64,000 nucleotides of DNA, from positions 1,151,629 through 1,215,628 of the forward strand of contig NZ_MU158689.1 of NCBI RefSeq assembly GCF_015209965.1, in the 5' to 3' direction. The notes beneath the pieces are model-generated. The model searched no databases, had not been told where the DNA came from, and worked only from the letters and a program-made list of their open reading frames with translations. Origin of the DNA: Sphingobacterium pedocola. GTDB taxonomy: Bacteria > Bacteroidota > Bacteroidia > Sphingobacteriales > Sphingobacteriaceae. A program made the translations under genes and the position numbers. This document shows, piece by piece, positions 53,060-62,150 of the stretch; the first letter of the stretch is position 1; the number at the start of each line of letters is the position of its first letter.

Positions 53060-53089
53060 AGAGGACTTTGGAATATTCCAAAGTCCTCT
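53060..53089 (+). terminator. Perfect palindromic terminator after the porin gene
   Basis: AGAGGACTTTGGAAT (53060-53074) and its exact complement (53075-53089) form a 30-bp palindrome 28 nt after the stop, followed by TATTATATTT. Confidence 0.75.
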
Positions 53090-53149
53090 TATTATATTTA
53101 CTAGGGCTGAACATAAAAAACTAACGTAAAAATTTATCAAACAACGAAC

Positions 53150-53866
53150 TTATTTGAATGCAACAAAACTTGCAAAGCAAAGGTTCTTATGTAGGATATC
53201 AACATTTGAAAATCCTACTTCCTTTAATAAATCCAATTGATAGATCAATGATCGCGGTGTATCTTCTTTTTCAATATAAGCAAACACATGATCTCTATAC
53301 TTTTCATCGTTTAGACCAATAAGATATTGTCCATATTTTTCGTTGTAGATCAGCGCCTGCAAGTCAGCATCTGCTTGGTGAACTAGATCAAATATCCATA
53401 TACTCCCCCCCGGTTTAAGCCATGTGTACAATTTCTTAAACGCATTCTCCCAGTCTGCATCATCTCGTAAATGATGCAACACTGCCGTCGCCATAATAAC
53501 ATCGTAATGGCATTCCGGTAATTTAACAGTTCTAAAATCACCTTTTAAAACACTAACCTTCCCCCCTATATTGATTTCATCCACGCGTTCCTTCGCCTTT
53601 TCCAGCATCGGCAGACTTAAGTCAACGAGTGTGATATCTAAAGAAGAATAGTATTGCAGCAGTTTTACATCATAGTTTCCTGCTCCACAGCCAATATCCA
53701 AGACCCGCTCTAATTTGGGATATACTTTGGAAATTCCTTCTGAAATCAATTCCATATTATAGGTAGCATCCAATGTGGTAGCTTGTCCTGTTTCCATATT
53801 CGAAAAACGTGCGACATCCTTATCAAATCGCTCTTCTATTTCCTTTAATGTAGATTTATGCTTCAT
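53150..53866 (-). CDS. Class I SAM-dependent methyltransferase
   Basis: 238 residues. Motif I VLDIGCGAGNYDVKLL, motif post-I LVDLSLPML, and YDVIMATAVLHHLRDDADWE identify a Rossmann SAM methyltransferase; residues 1-45 are an N-terminal lid helix. The substrate cannot be read from sequence; the Leu-His-His-type VLHHL region is common in small-molecule enzymes. Divergent from the LysR gene with a -7 element at 53883-53890, so LysR may control it. Confidence 0.88.
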   Translation of the reverse strand: MKHKSTLKEIEERFDKDVARFSNMETGQATTLDATYNMELISEGISKVYPKLERVLDIGCGAGNYDVKLLQYYSSLDITLVDLSLPMLEKAKERVDEINIGGKVSVLKGDFRTVKLPECHYDVIMATAVLHHLRDDADWENAFKKLYTWLKPGGSIWIFDLVHQADADLQALIYNEKYGQYLIGLNDEKYRDHVFAYIEKEDTPRSLIYQLDLLKEVGFSNVDILHKNLCFASFVAFK

Positions 53867-53882
53867 ATATCCGTTGTTTATT

Positions 53883-53890
53883 CAAAAGTA
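53883..53890 (-). promoter_or_regulatory. -7 element of the methyltransferase gene (TACTTTTG)
   Basis: Minus-strand TACTTTTG, 16 nt before the ATG at 53866. Confidence 0.5.
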
Positions 53891-53917
53891 CCCAATTGAT
53901 CGATACATCAAAAATAC

Positions 53918-53925
53918 TATATTTG
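53918..53925 (+). promoter_or_regulatory. -7 element of the LysR gene (TATATTTG)
   Basis: TATATTTG fits TAnnTTTG, 23 nt before the ATG at 53949. It is back to back with the methyltransferase promoter. Confidence 0.5.
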
Positions 53926-53948
53926 TCAATAATTGATACCTATTAAGT

Positions 53949-54833
53949 ATGGAGATACGTCATATCCGATATTTCAAAGCGGTTGCTGATGAATTACATT
54001 TTGGAAAAGCTGCAAAAAAGCTATTTATATCGCAACCCCCTTTGACCCGACAAATTAAAGAACTGGAAGAAGAATTAGGTGTACTCCTATTAACAAGAAA
54101 CAATAAAAGAGTTGCATTAACTGATGCAGGAAATTATTTTCTTAGAGAATGCGATCAGCTCTTGCAACAACTTGAAAGAGCGAAACAGCAGGTGGTGCAG
54201 GTGCACCTCGCCGAAACCGGAAATTTTCGTTTAGGCTACATCAGCTCTACACCAAAATCTGCTTTGGCAGAAGTACTTCAAAAAGTTAAAAGTGAATTTC
54301 CCTACCTACAGGTACAGCTCTATGAGATGCCATCGCATGCACAGCGGTCAGCCTTGGAAACCGGAAAATTAGACCTGGGAATTGTCCGAGCACCGATATT
54401 TAGCGAACATTTGAAAATCGAAAAATTATTTGACGACTCCTTCGTACTTGCTTTACCAAAAGATTACGCCTACATCGAAGATCTCAAATACTTGGCAAAC
54501 GAGATGTTTATTTCGTACAATAACAACTATGCACCTAATTATCACCTTAGTTTCCTAGAGACCTGCAGTCGCATAGGCTTTACACCAGAGATTGCACACG
54601 AATGTAATACAACACAATCGATTTTAGACTTGGTTCACTACCGCACGGGGATCGCTATTGTACCCAAAAGCGTACAGCACGAATATAGACATCTAGCAAT
54701 TAAATTTGTAGATTTGGCTTATCTAGGCACGACAACACAGATTATTATGGCCTGGGATCATAAAAATCAGAATGTCGCGCTGAGTGAGTTTCGTAAATGG
54801 ATTAAAATTATGTTAAAAAATGAAGTTGTATAG
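53949..54833 (+). CDS. LysR-family transcriptional regulator
   Basis: 294 residues. The N-terminal winged helix reads RHIRYFKAVADELHFGKAAK, then LFISQPPLTRQIKELEEELG; a C-terminal substrate-binding domain covers 90-294 (GNFRLGYISSTPKSALAEVL). The ligand is unknown. The stop codon lies 14 bp inside the next gene, so regulator and MBL hydrolase are translationally coupled. LysR proteins often control a divergent neighbour, here the methyltransferase. Confidence 0.92.
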   Translation: MEIRHIRYFKAVADELHFGKAAKKLFISQPPLTRQIKELEEELGVLLLTRNNKRVALTDAGNYFLRECDQLLQQLERAKQQVVQVHLAETGNFRLGYISSTPKSALAEVLQKVKSEFPYLQVQLYEMPSHAQRSALETGKLDLGIVRAPIFSEHLKIEKLFDDSFVLALPKDYAYIEDLKYLANEMFISYNNNYAPNYHLSFLETCSRIGFTPEIAHECNTTQSILDLVHYRTGIAIVPKSVQHEYRHLAIKFVDLAYLGTTTQIIMAWDHKNQNVALSEFRKWIKIMLKNEVV

Positions 54834-55653
54834 CATAGAAACCGGTTTTTTTAAATTAGATGGTGGTGCAATGTTTGGTGTCGTTCCGAAATCGATTTGG
54901 CACAAGTCTAACCCTGCAGATGATAATAACCTTTGCACTTGGGCGAATCGCTTATTATTGATTGAAGATGGAAAACGTTTAACCTTAGTGGATACCGCAA
55001 TCGGCGACAAACAGGACGATAAGTTTTTCCGCCATTATTATTTACACGGCGATGCCACAATAGACTCCTCCTTAGCAAAATACGGTTTTCACCGCGATGA
55101 TATTACCGATATCCTGTTGACACATCTTCATTTTGATCATTGTGGGGGCGCTATACAACGCGAAGGCGATCGGTTAGTCCCTGCATTCAAAAACGCCTAT
55201 TATTGGAGTAATGAAAAACATTGGGAATGGGCCTTAAATCCTAATCCGAGGGAGAAAGCCTCATTTTTGAAAGAAAATATTCTCCCGATACAGGAAAGCG
55301 GTCAACTAAAATTTCTCAAAGAAGACGAGCGCTACGACAACAATATTACAATTCGCTATGCGAATGGTCACACAGAATCCATGATGCTGCCACAAATTGA
55401 ATATAAGGGAAAAACAATCCTTTATATGGCCGATCTGTTGCCATCTGTCGGACATATTCCGCTTCCGTATGTAATGAGCTATGATACACGTCCGCTCACC
55501 ACGATGCAGGAACGCCAATCTTATTGGAAGGAGATTGTGGATCGGGAATATATCCTGTTTTTCGAACACGACGCCGTCAATGAGTGCTGTAACTTACAAC
55601 ACACGGAAAAAGGTATCCGGGTCAAAGATATATTTAAGTTAGACGATATTTAA
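54820..55653 (+). CDS. MBL-fold metallo-hydrolase
   Basis: 277 residues; the ATG overlaps the LysR gene by 14 bp. The zinc motif HLHFDHCGG (HxHxDH) lies near residue 105, with a downstream YANGHTESM block, Asp in YMADLLPS and a C-terminal His in FFEHDA. Relatives include lactonases and quorum-quenching hydrolases, as well as glyoxalase II-like enzymes; the substrate is not determined. Coupling to LysR suggests that its substrate or product is the regulator ligand. Confidence 0.9.
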   Translation: MKLYSIETGFFKLDGGAMFGVVPKSIWHKSNPADDNNLCTWANRLLLIEDGKRLTLVDTAIGDKQDDKFFRHYYLHGDATIDSSLAKYGFHRDDITDILLTHLHFDHCGGAIQREGDRLVPAFKNAYYWSNEKHWEWALNPNPREKASFLKENILPIQESGQLKFLKEDERYDNNITIRYANGHTESMMLPQIEYKGKTILYMADLLPSVGHIPLPYVMSYDTRPLTTMQERQSYWKEIVDREYILFFEHDAVNECCNLQHTEKGIRVKDIFKLDDI

Positions 55654-55665
55654 GAAAACCTATCA

Positions 55666-58008
55666 TTACCGTGTTTGTGCCTCGCGCATTGGATTAGCTC
55701 CAACAGACTCTCCTCTTGTGCTTTGTTGTTGTCTAAACAGTTCAAACTTAGAAGATTGGTATTGCCTCGGCCAAGCATTGTTGTTTTCGTCTATATCTGC
55801 CGTTTCCCGATAGGGATCAATACGGATGAATTTTACAACTTTTCGCTTGGCAAATACTTTTTGCACCTGATTCTCATTCTTGCGCCAGATGTAAGCCGGT
55901 ACATTATCGATCTCTTTTGTACCATCCTCATAATTCCATTCCACCAGGATTGGCATCACAAGCCCACCATTATTACTAAAACTCAATTCGTAGAAGGTGA
56001 TCTTTCCGTCTACGATCTCTTTTTCTTGACTACTCAGCTTCGAATAAAAATCGTCGAATTCGCGCTTTTGTTTCGGTGTCACCTCAAATCGATCCCACTT
56101 ATTGTAAAAATCTAATAAAGATGTATCTTTATCAACTAAGTACTCCATATGTTGCGCTAGATTGCGTTGGCGAGAGATATTATTCAGTTCTTCCTCATAT
56201 TCTAACTTATTTTGCTGCTGCAAACTTTCCGGATGAAAATTCATCCGATAGGATACCACATTGTCTAAAGAGATGTCTACTGCATCTGTTCCAAAAAACC
56301 AGCCTCTCCAAAACCAGTCCAGATCTACCGCAGACGCATCTTCCATTGTGCGGAAAAAATCAGCTGGTGTCGGATGCTTGAATGACCACCGCTTCGCATA
56401 TTCCTTGAACGCAAAATCAAATAATTCCCTGCCCATTACCGTCTCTCTAAGAATATTTAATGCAGTAGCTGGTTTAGCATAAGCATTGGGACCAAATTGT
56501 ACTATATTTTCCGAATTGGTCATAATAGGCTCTAATTGGTCCTTTGGAAGTTTCATATAGTCCGCAATCTTGTGTGCAGGGCCACGTCTCGAAGGGTAAT
56601 CTTTTTCCCATTCCTGTTCTGCCAAATACTGTACAAAGGTATTCAATCCCTCATCCATCCACGTCCATTGACGCTCGTCCGAGTTCACAATCATCGGAAA
56701 GAAATTATGCCCAACTTCATGAATAATAACACCAATCATACCATATTTTGTCGCCTCCGAATAAGTGCCATATTCATCTGCGCGACCGTAGTTAAAGCAG
56801 ATCATAGGGTATTCCATCCCATTGGCCGCCTCCACTGAAATGGCCACTGGATAAGGATAAGGTGTCGTATATTTAGAGTAGACTTTTAGGGTATGTGCAA
56901 CAACTTTTGTTGAATAACGTCTATACAGTGGATAGGCCTCTGGTCCATAATACGACATAGCCATTGGCTGATTATTTTCCACGCCCTCCTTTACCTTCAT
57001 TGCATCCCATACTAGTCTTCGGGAAGAAACAAATGCAAAATCACGTACATTCTTGGCCTCATAAGTCCAAGTCTTCTTGGTCTCAGACTTTTTTGTCATC
57101 GCTACTTTTGCTTCTTCTAGTGTTACGATTTCTAAGGGCTCATCCGCGACTTGTGATTGCTTCCATCGAGCAAGTTGTTGCGGAGACAATACTTCTCCGT
57201 AATTCTGACATTCACCCGTAGAGCCGACAACATGATCAGCAGGCACCGTTATATTTACTTTATAATCGCCAAATACTAACGCAAACTCCCCCCTTCCTGT
57301 AAACTGTTTATTTTGCCAGCCTTGAAAATCTGAATAAACTGCCATCCGGGGATACCACTGGGCTATCGTATATAGGTAATTGGCATCTTTTGCAAAATAC
57401 TCATACCCTGCTCTTCCACCTTCTTTTATTCTATTATTTATTTTAAGATCCCAATCGATTTTGAAAACAAATTTAGCTCCTGGCTTCAGTGGCGTAGCTA
57501 GATCGATGCGCATCATCGTATAATTTATCGTATAAAGGAGTGCTTTGCCTGAAGCATCCACAACCTTTTTTATATTTACGCCGTACCCCTTTTCTGCTGG
57601 CACGAATTTATTCAATTCTTCAACCGACATTTTAGCACGAAGCGAACTTTCGTCAAATCGCTTATTCTCAGCGTTGTCCGAATGCTCATTATCATCCAAT
57701 TGCAACCACAGGTAGGATAACGGATCCGGTGAATTATTAAAATAAGTTACTGTTTCCGATCCCTTCAGCAGCTGATTTTCATCATCTATCTCCACATCAA
57801 TTAAATAATCGGCTTTCTGTTGCCAATACATAGATCCGGGAGCACCCGAAGCCGTACGAAAAATATTGGGGTCTGTAATCAGAGTACCCAATTGTTCGAA
57901 TTTATTTCCATGATTGGACCCCGAATTTAGAGGTGTTTGCGCATTGATGAAACCTGCCGATCCCATCAAACAAAAGCTAATAATATACCTAAAAAATGAA
58001 TAACTCAT
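55666..58008 (-). CDS. M1-family metallopeptidase, secreted
   Basis: 780 residues from ATG 58008 (MSYSFFRYIISFCL signal peptide); 23 codons upstream lie inside the HupE gene. Zn-binding HEVGHNFFPM and the Glu in WMDEGLNTF give HExxH-18-E of gluzincin aminopeptidases. The GAMEN-like exopeptidase stretch is AANGMEYP in place of GAMEN. It is expected in the periplasm. Its ATG overlaps the HupE stop (ATGA), and DUF6702 is encoded nearby, a grouping common in Bacteroidota. Confidence 0.9.
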   Translation of the reverse strand: MSYSFFRYIISFCLMGSAGFINAQTPLNSGSNHGNKFEQLGTLITDPNIFRTASGAPGSMYWQQKADYLIDVEIDDENQLLKGSETVTYFNNSPDPLSYLWLQLDDNEHSDNAENKRFDESSLRAKMSVEELNKFVPAEKGYGVNIKKVVDASGKALLYTINYTMMRIDLATPLKPGAKFVFKIDWDLKINNRIKEGGRAGYEYFAKDANYLYTIAQWYPRMAVYSDFQGWQNKQFTGRGEFALVFGDYKVNITVPADHVVGSTGECQNYGEVLSPQQLARWKQSQVADEPLEIVTLEEAKVAMTKKSETKKTWTYEAKNVRDFAFVSSRRLVWDAMKVKEGVENNQPMAMSYYGPEAYPLYRRYSTKVVAHTLKVYSKYTTPYPYPVAISVEAANGMEYPMICFNYGRADEYGTYSEATKYGMIGVIIHEVGHNFFPMIVNSDERQWTWMDEGLNTFVQYLAEQEWEKDYPSRRGPAHKIADYMKLPKDQLEPIMTNSENIVQFGPNAYAKPATALNILRETVMGRELFDFAFKEYAKRWSFKHPTPADFFRTMEDASAVDLDWFWRGWFFGTDAVDISLDNVVSYRMNFHPESLQQQNKLEYEEELNNISRQRNLAQHMEYLVDKDTSLLDFYNKWDRFEVTPKQKREFDDFYSKLSSQEKEIVDGKITFYELSFSNNGGLVMPILVEWNYEDGTKEIDNVPAYIWRKNENQVQKVFAKRKVVKFIRIDPYRETADIDENNNAWPRQYQSSKFELFRQQQSTRGESVGANPMREAQTR

Positions 58009-58580
58009 AACGGAAAACGATCTAATGCCATTATAAATGATATACCAACGACAGCCGAACAAAGAAAAAAATTCCAATCTCTCTTCTTTACCTTAAAAAA
58101 ACTGACTACAACTGCACTTAATAATATTACAAAAAAAACGATGATCAATTGCCCAAATTCCAATCCAATATTAAACGATAATAAAGGCCACACAATATTA
58201 GCTTCCTTGCCTAATAGTGATCGCAGATAATTAGAAAAACCTAGACCATGGATCAAACCAAAAATAAGCGTCATAGTGTACAAAAAAGCAGGATTTCTTC
58301 CTTTGTTTGATCGAAAAAGATTTATTAATGCTGTAAATAGGATCGTAACCGGAATAAGAAATTCGATCCAGCCCACATTTACCTTTACAATGCTGAATAC
58401 CGCCAAAGCCAATGTTAAAGAGTGGCCTACAGTAAACGCCGTCACCAGCCACAAAATACGCTTCCAATCCTTTAAAGCATAGCTACAACATAGTACCAGT
58501 ACAAACAAGATATGATCGTATCCATTTAAGTCAAGAATATGTTGCCAGCCCAACTGAAAATATATCCAAAAATCCTGCAT
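58005..58580 (-). CDS. HupE/UreJ-family membrane protein
   Basis: 191 residues with six hydrophobic helices. HupE hallmarks are GWQHILDLNGYDHILFVLVL and VGHSLTLALAV, with FGLIHGLGFS further on; the conserved His and Asp suggest metal handling. The family is linked to nickel or hydrogenase/urease maturation, though this branch sits next to a metallopeptidase and has an unproved role. The last 4 nt overlap the M1 start. Confidence 0.85.
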   Translation of the reverse strand: MQDFWIYFQLGWQHILDLNGYDHILFVLVLCCSYALKDWKRILWLVTAFTVGHSLTLALAVFSIVKVNVGWIEFLIPVTILFTALINLFRSNKGRNPAFLYTMTLIFGLIHGLGFSNYLRSLLGKEANIVWPLLSFNIGLEFGQLIIVFFVILLSAVVVSFFKVKKRDWNFFLCSAVVGISFIMALDRFPL

Positions 58581-58687
58581 TAATTTTAGGTTTTAAACTT
58601 CATAAACACAATATTACAATTTTTTATATTAGGTTGGCAGAAGAAATTGTAATAACATTATTCACATGTGATCGAATAAAATAATTG

Positions 58688-58695
58688 TATTTTTG
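58688..58695 (+). promoter_or_regulatory. -7 element of the DUF6702 gene (TATTTTTG)
   Basis: TATTTTTG matches TAnnTTTG, 11 nt before the ATG at 58707. Confidence 0.5.
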
Positions 58696-58706
58696 AAGAA
58701 CAGACA

Positions 58707-59219
58707 ATGAAGACAGTAAAGAGTCCAATAAAGATATATTTAGCCCTATTCTTAACAGGAATTTGCCTGTTTACTTATGCTCATCCTTTTTATGTTTCCA
58801 TCACTGATATCGTGTATTCGTCTGCAAAAAAAAACATAGAGATTTCGTCCCGGATATTCTTTGATGATTTGGAAGCCGCTTTAAATCTGGACGGGAAGAC
58901 CCAGTTTGATATACGCAAGCCACATCGCAGGGATGTGATAGATACTGCAATAGCGGCTTATGCTAAGAAATATTTTAAGGTTTCTACTAATGGTCAAATA
59001 CACGTTTTAACTTACGTGGGTTACGAAATTGAAGACGATGTAGTGTGGTGCTACTTCGAAATTCCGCAATCCAAGCCCCTGAAAAAATTAGAAGTATCTA
59101 ATCGAATGCTTTATAACAACTTTAAAAGTCAATCCCATATCTTTCATGTAACCATGGACGGAAAGCGCCAAAGCACAAAAATTGACAATCCAAAAAGTTT
59201 TTTCAAAATGGAATTTTAA
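58707..59219 (+). CDS. DUF6702 family secreted protein
   Basis: 170 residues. A signal peptide (IYLALFLTGICLFTYA) is followed by HPFYVSITDIVYSSAKKNIE, the conserved start of DUF6702. Function unknown; the family regularly lies next to HupE and the M1 peptidase in Bacteroidota, as here (divergent, 126 bp apart). An envelope role along with metal or peptide handling is inferred only from that association. Confidence 0.82.
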   Translation: MKTVKSPIKIYLALFLTGICLFTYAHPFYVSITDIVYSSAKKNIEISSRIFFDDLEAALNLDGKTQFDIRKPHRRDVIDTAIAAYAKKYFKVSTNGQIHVLTYVGYEIEDDVVWCYFEIPQSKPLKKLEVSNRMLYNNFKSQSHIFHVTMDGKRQSTKIDNPKSFFKMEF

Positions 59220-59259
59220 TACTAAGCGATTACGCAAATAGATATTAGATACACGCCCG

Positions 59260-59661
59260 TTACGAAGGTTTTACTACCGCAGTTTCTACATTCTTTTGAC
59301 TAAATTCTTTGTATTTTCGTATTTCCTCAGAAAGCTTACTAAGTGCATAGCCTACTATGGTTACATCATCTAGCCAACCTGCCATAGGAATAAAATCAGG
59401 AATGGCATCGACAGGCGACACCACGTATACAATGGTTCCAATAATAATGGACATGTTCCACTTGTTCATCTTGTAACGACCTCCCCATACATCCCTCACC
59501 ATCGCTATAAGCACCTTAAAATCGCTCATCCTGTCATTGAGATGAAACGCTTTGTTCTCTGCTTTATCCAGATCATTAGTTGTTAACTTATGTGATTTAA
59601 AAATTTCAAATAGCAACAACGCTCTCTTTAAGTATCTCATCTTCATCCTATTCATATACAT
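59260..59661 (-). CDS. YkvA/DUF1232 membrane protein
   Basis: 133 residues from ATG 59661, preceded by GGACAA; ATGs a few codons in are alternatives. The DUF1232 signature is seen in IIGTIVYVVSPVDAIPDFIP, then GWLDDVTIVGYALSKLSEEI. The DUF1232 domain spans the single short hydrophobic region. Its function is unknown; some relatives are tied to small multidrug or stress responses. Follows the TPR gene on the same strand. Confidence 0.85.
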   Translation of the reverse strand: MYMNRMKMRYLKRALLLFEIFKSHKLTTNDLDKAENKAFHLNDRMSDFKVLIAMVRDVWGGRYKMNKWNMSIIIGTIVYVVSPVDAIPDFIPMAGWLDDVTIVGYALSKLSEEIRKYKEFSQKNVETAVVKPS

Positions 59662-59692
59662 TTGTCCTATCTATCGCAAAAAGAGTACCATA

Positions 59693-60721
59693 CTACTCTT
59701 CTTCCAATTCTTCAAACTTTTCAAAATCCAATCTCGCTCCTTCATTATCCCCCATCCGTTCTTTTAAAACTCCTCTATACTGATATAAATCCGAATAGTG
59801 TGGATTAATCGCAATAGCTTTGTCGTAATCTTCCAAAGCCGCATTTAGATTGTGATTGCGTTCCAATATATCTGCACGCATTGTATAAATGTAGAAATCG
59901 TCAGGAACTAGATCTATTAATTTCGAGTAATCCGCGAGCGAGGCTTCCAAATTATCTTGAGATTCATAAAACTGAGCCCGTTCTTCATATACAGCTACAT
60001 GAGAAGGGTCGATAGCAAGGGCACACTCAAAATCAGCTAAAGCGGCGTTATATTGACGTATCCAGACAAACAATTTACCTCTATATAGATAAGCAGTAGC
60101 CGAAGTACCACCTAGCGCTATGGCTTTATTAAAATCCTGTAGCGCCAAATCGTAACGCAACATACGAAGATAAACCGCACCTCTAGCTATATATAAGTCA
60201 ACATTCTTCGGTTCCAATGAAATAGCCACCGTGTAATCAAGAACAGCATTTTTGTAGTTAAAATGCTGTACCAATAACAAAGCCCGGTTGATGTGCAGCT
60301 GAAGCTGTCCGGCTTTTCTCTCAATTTTTTCATCTAACTCCAATAGTTCTTCTCCATACACCATCTCCCCTTCATTTTCTCTCCATTCCAAGTAATTATG
60401 ATAATTAAAGTCTAAACGCTTTGCGACCTGATAGTCATAAAATGCGCCCTCATCATCTCCAAGAGCAGCATTGATCAATGAGCGGCACGCATAGAAAAAT
60501 GGAAGATCCCCATATAAAGAAATAGCATGTGTATACGCATCCACAGCAACATCATATTCTCGGTTTTGCCAAGCAATCAAGCCTTTAATCGCTAACGCTT
60601 CCGCATCACTATTGGGTTTAACGACCGATATTTGCGTTTCTACAGGTAAGGAAGAATCCGGAAAATATCCGCTACTGGGTAATAAATAAAATAAATTCTG
60701 ATCTAAATTCATGACAATCAT
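59693..60721 (-). CDS. Tetratricopeptide repeat protein
   Basis: 342 residues. About eight TPR-like units are seen with the W-x2-G-Y/A-x2-A-P pattern in degenerate form, for example AVLDYTVAISLEPKNVDLYI, LALQDFNKAIALGGTSATAY, AALADFECALAIDPSHVAVY and AALEDYDKAIAINPHYSDLY. No signal peptide. The second Met (codon 4) is an alternative start. The ATG overlaps the NlpC gene stop by 1 nt (TAATG), so translation is coupled. It probably binds a protein partner; which one is not shown. Confidence 0.85.
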   Translation of the reverse strand: MIVMNLDQNLFYLLPSSGYFPDSSLPVETQISVVKPNSDAEALAIKGLIAWQNREYDVAVDAYTHAISLYGDLPFFYACRSLINAALGDDEGAFYDYQVAKRLDFNYHNYLEWRENEGEMVYGEELLELDEKIERKAGQLQLHINRALLLVQHFNYKNAVLDYTVAISLEPKNVDLYIARGAVYLRMLRYDLALQDFNKAIALGGTSATAYLYRGKLFVWIRQYNAALADFECALAIDPSHVAVYEERAQFYESQDNLEASLADYSKLIDLVPDDFYIYTMRADILERNHNLNAALEDYDKAIAINPHYSDLYQYRGVLKERMGDNEGARLDFEKFEELEEE

Positions 60722-61494
60722 TAAATGGTGACTGATAACTGGTCACCAAAATACCGTTTGATAATGCGAAGTTTATGGGAATATCGGTTCACATCAGCAT
60801 TAAATATACCTAGACTATCCATTTTATCAATCCGCACCTTTCCTGCTGCATGAATGATGGTTTCATTATCTATCATTACCCCAACATGGGTAATCCTTCC
60901 TTCCTCATTATCAAAGAATGCCAAATCCCCGGCTTTTATCTCCGGCAAAAAATCAACTACTGTGCCATTCTCTCCCTGTTGCCAAGCATCCCGTTTCAGA
61001 AACACACCAAAATGTTTATAAACAACCTGACTGAAACCAGAACAATCTATGCCACCACTTGATCTTCCTCCCCACATGTAGGGACTATCTAGGTAATGGG
61101 TAATTAGTTTTTGGAATTCCTTTTCAAAATCAATCAACGTTGGGTTACGGATTCTACCTTCTATACGATACAACTCGTCTCCCACTCCTATTTCTTTGTC
61201 AGATACCGCTGTTCCGTGTATTAGCTCGATGGTCGTACGATCACTTTTAGCAACGGCACCTTCCAAATCCACGATATAGGTTTTATCATCCGTGCATCTG
61301 TCGACATATACATATTGATTATTTTGAATCCAACCTTCATAATTAACGGTAAATAACCGAATACGGTCAAAATCTTTTCCCTCCTCCAAAATTTCAAACT
61401 CCTCTCCAAAAAGAATCTGCGTGACCATTTCACTACGATGAGACGGCTTTTCTCGAAGGGGGACAATACTTAAATTACAGCTAGCTACAGGCAT
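60721..61494 (-). CDS. NlpC/P60 peptidase with SH3 domains
   Basis: 257 residues from ATG 61494 (MPVASCNLSIVPL). Residues 1-65 are a bacterial SH3 domain (REKPSHRSEMVTQILFGEEF), 75-120 a second, degenerate one. The NlpC/P60 core has Cys151 in GGIDCSGFSQ, His203 in ITHVGVMID and His215. No signal peptide is evident, so a cytoplasmic recycling role (as for YkfC-like D-glutamyl-L-amino-acid peptidases) is likely. Coupled to the TPR gene. Confidence 0.88.
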   Translation of the reverse strand: MPVASCNLSIVPLREKPSHRSEMVTQILFGEEFEILEEGKDFDRIRLFTVNYEGWIQNNQYVYVDRCTDDKTYIVDLEGAVAKSDRTTIELIHGTAVSDKEIGVGDELYRIEGRIRNPTLIDFEKEFQKLITHYLDSPYMWGGRSSGGIDCSGFSQVVYKHFGVFLKRDAWQQGENGTVVDFLPEIKAGDLAFFDNEEGRITHVGVMIDNETIIHAAGKVRIDKMDSLGIFNADVNRYSHKLRIIKRYFGDQLSVTI

Positions 61495-61552
61495 AATAAA
61501 ATTATATTTATAAAACAAAACTATTATAAATCATGTTTCATATGTATATTTA

Positions 61553-61603
61553 TTTGACTTTTAATGGTCAAATGCCTGCCTATCGCAGGCGGTGAATATT
61601 CAC
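61553..61603. promoter_or_regulatory. Three consecutive short palindromes upstream of a universal stress gene
   Basis: TTTGAC/GTCAAA (61553-61558, 61567-61572), GCCTGC/GCAGGC (61574-61579, 61585-61590) and GTGAATATTCAC (61592-61603) follow one another in the divergent region 61495-61677. They may be regulator sites for the NlpC or the stress protein gene. Confidence 0.45.
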
Positions 61604-61677
61604 AGATGACAGATGTTTGTGTTTTGGTCAACATGAATATCTATATACAAATATAGTTCTAAAAAACCACAAAAATT

Positions 61678-62145
61678 ATGGCTAAGCTGAGATTCCAAAG
61701 AATATTATTAGCAGTGGATGACTCCCCATGCTCACGAAAGGCGATCGAATATGCCAAGGATATCGTAAAAGAATTTAATTCTTCAATTGCATTGATTACT
61801 GTTGTTCCGCCGACTTCTCCAGCAAGTTATGGAGCAGACCCCTTACTGGGACAACAGCCTATAGTTGTCCCAGAAGTATCGGAATTGCATCAAAAATCTG
61901 CTCAGGAATACCTCGATAACCTAGCCCTTGACTTTTCATCCGCCTCGGAAGTTTTCGTGTTCACCCGAATCGGATCAGTGAAGGAAGAAATACTCCTTAC
62001 AGCTCACGAATGGGAAGCAAATCTCATCATTTTGGGTTCCAATGGCCGAACAGGCTTTGATCATTTTATATCCGGAAGTGTATCTGAATCTGTTGTCCGA
62101 AAAGCAGAATGCCCTGTACTGGTGATTCCGGGTAAATGTGAATAG
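61678..62145 (+). CDS. Universal stress protein (single UspA domain)
   Basis: 155 residues. ILLAVDDSPCSRKAIEYAKD at the N-terminus and the ATP loop ILGSNGRTGFDHFISGSVSE with CPVLVIPG at the end give the complete G-x2-G-x9-G-S nucleotide motif. It is of the ATP-binding UspA type, expected to act under stress in the cytoplasm. Convergent with the RNA methyltransferase gene; preceded by palindromes. Confidence 0.92.
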   Translation: MAKLRFQRILLAVDDSPCSRKAIEYAKDIVKEFNSSIALITVVPPTSPASYGADPLLGQQPIVVPEVSELHQKSAQEYLDNLALDFSSASEVFVFTRIGSVKEEILLTAHEWEANLIILGSNGRTGFDHFISGSVSESVVRKAECPVLVIPGKCE

Positions 62146-62150
62146 TGTAT

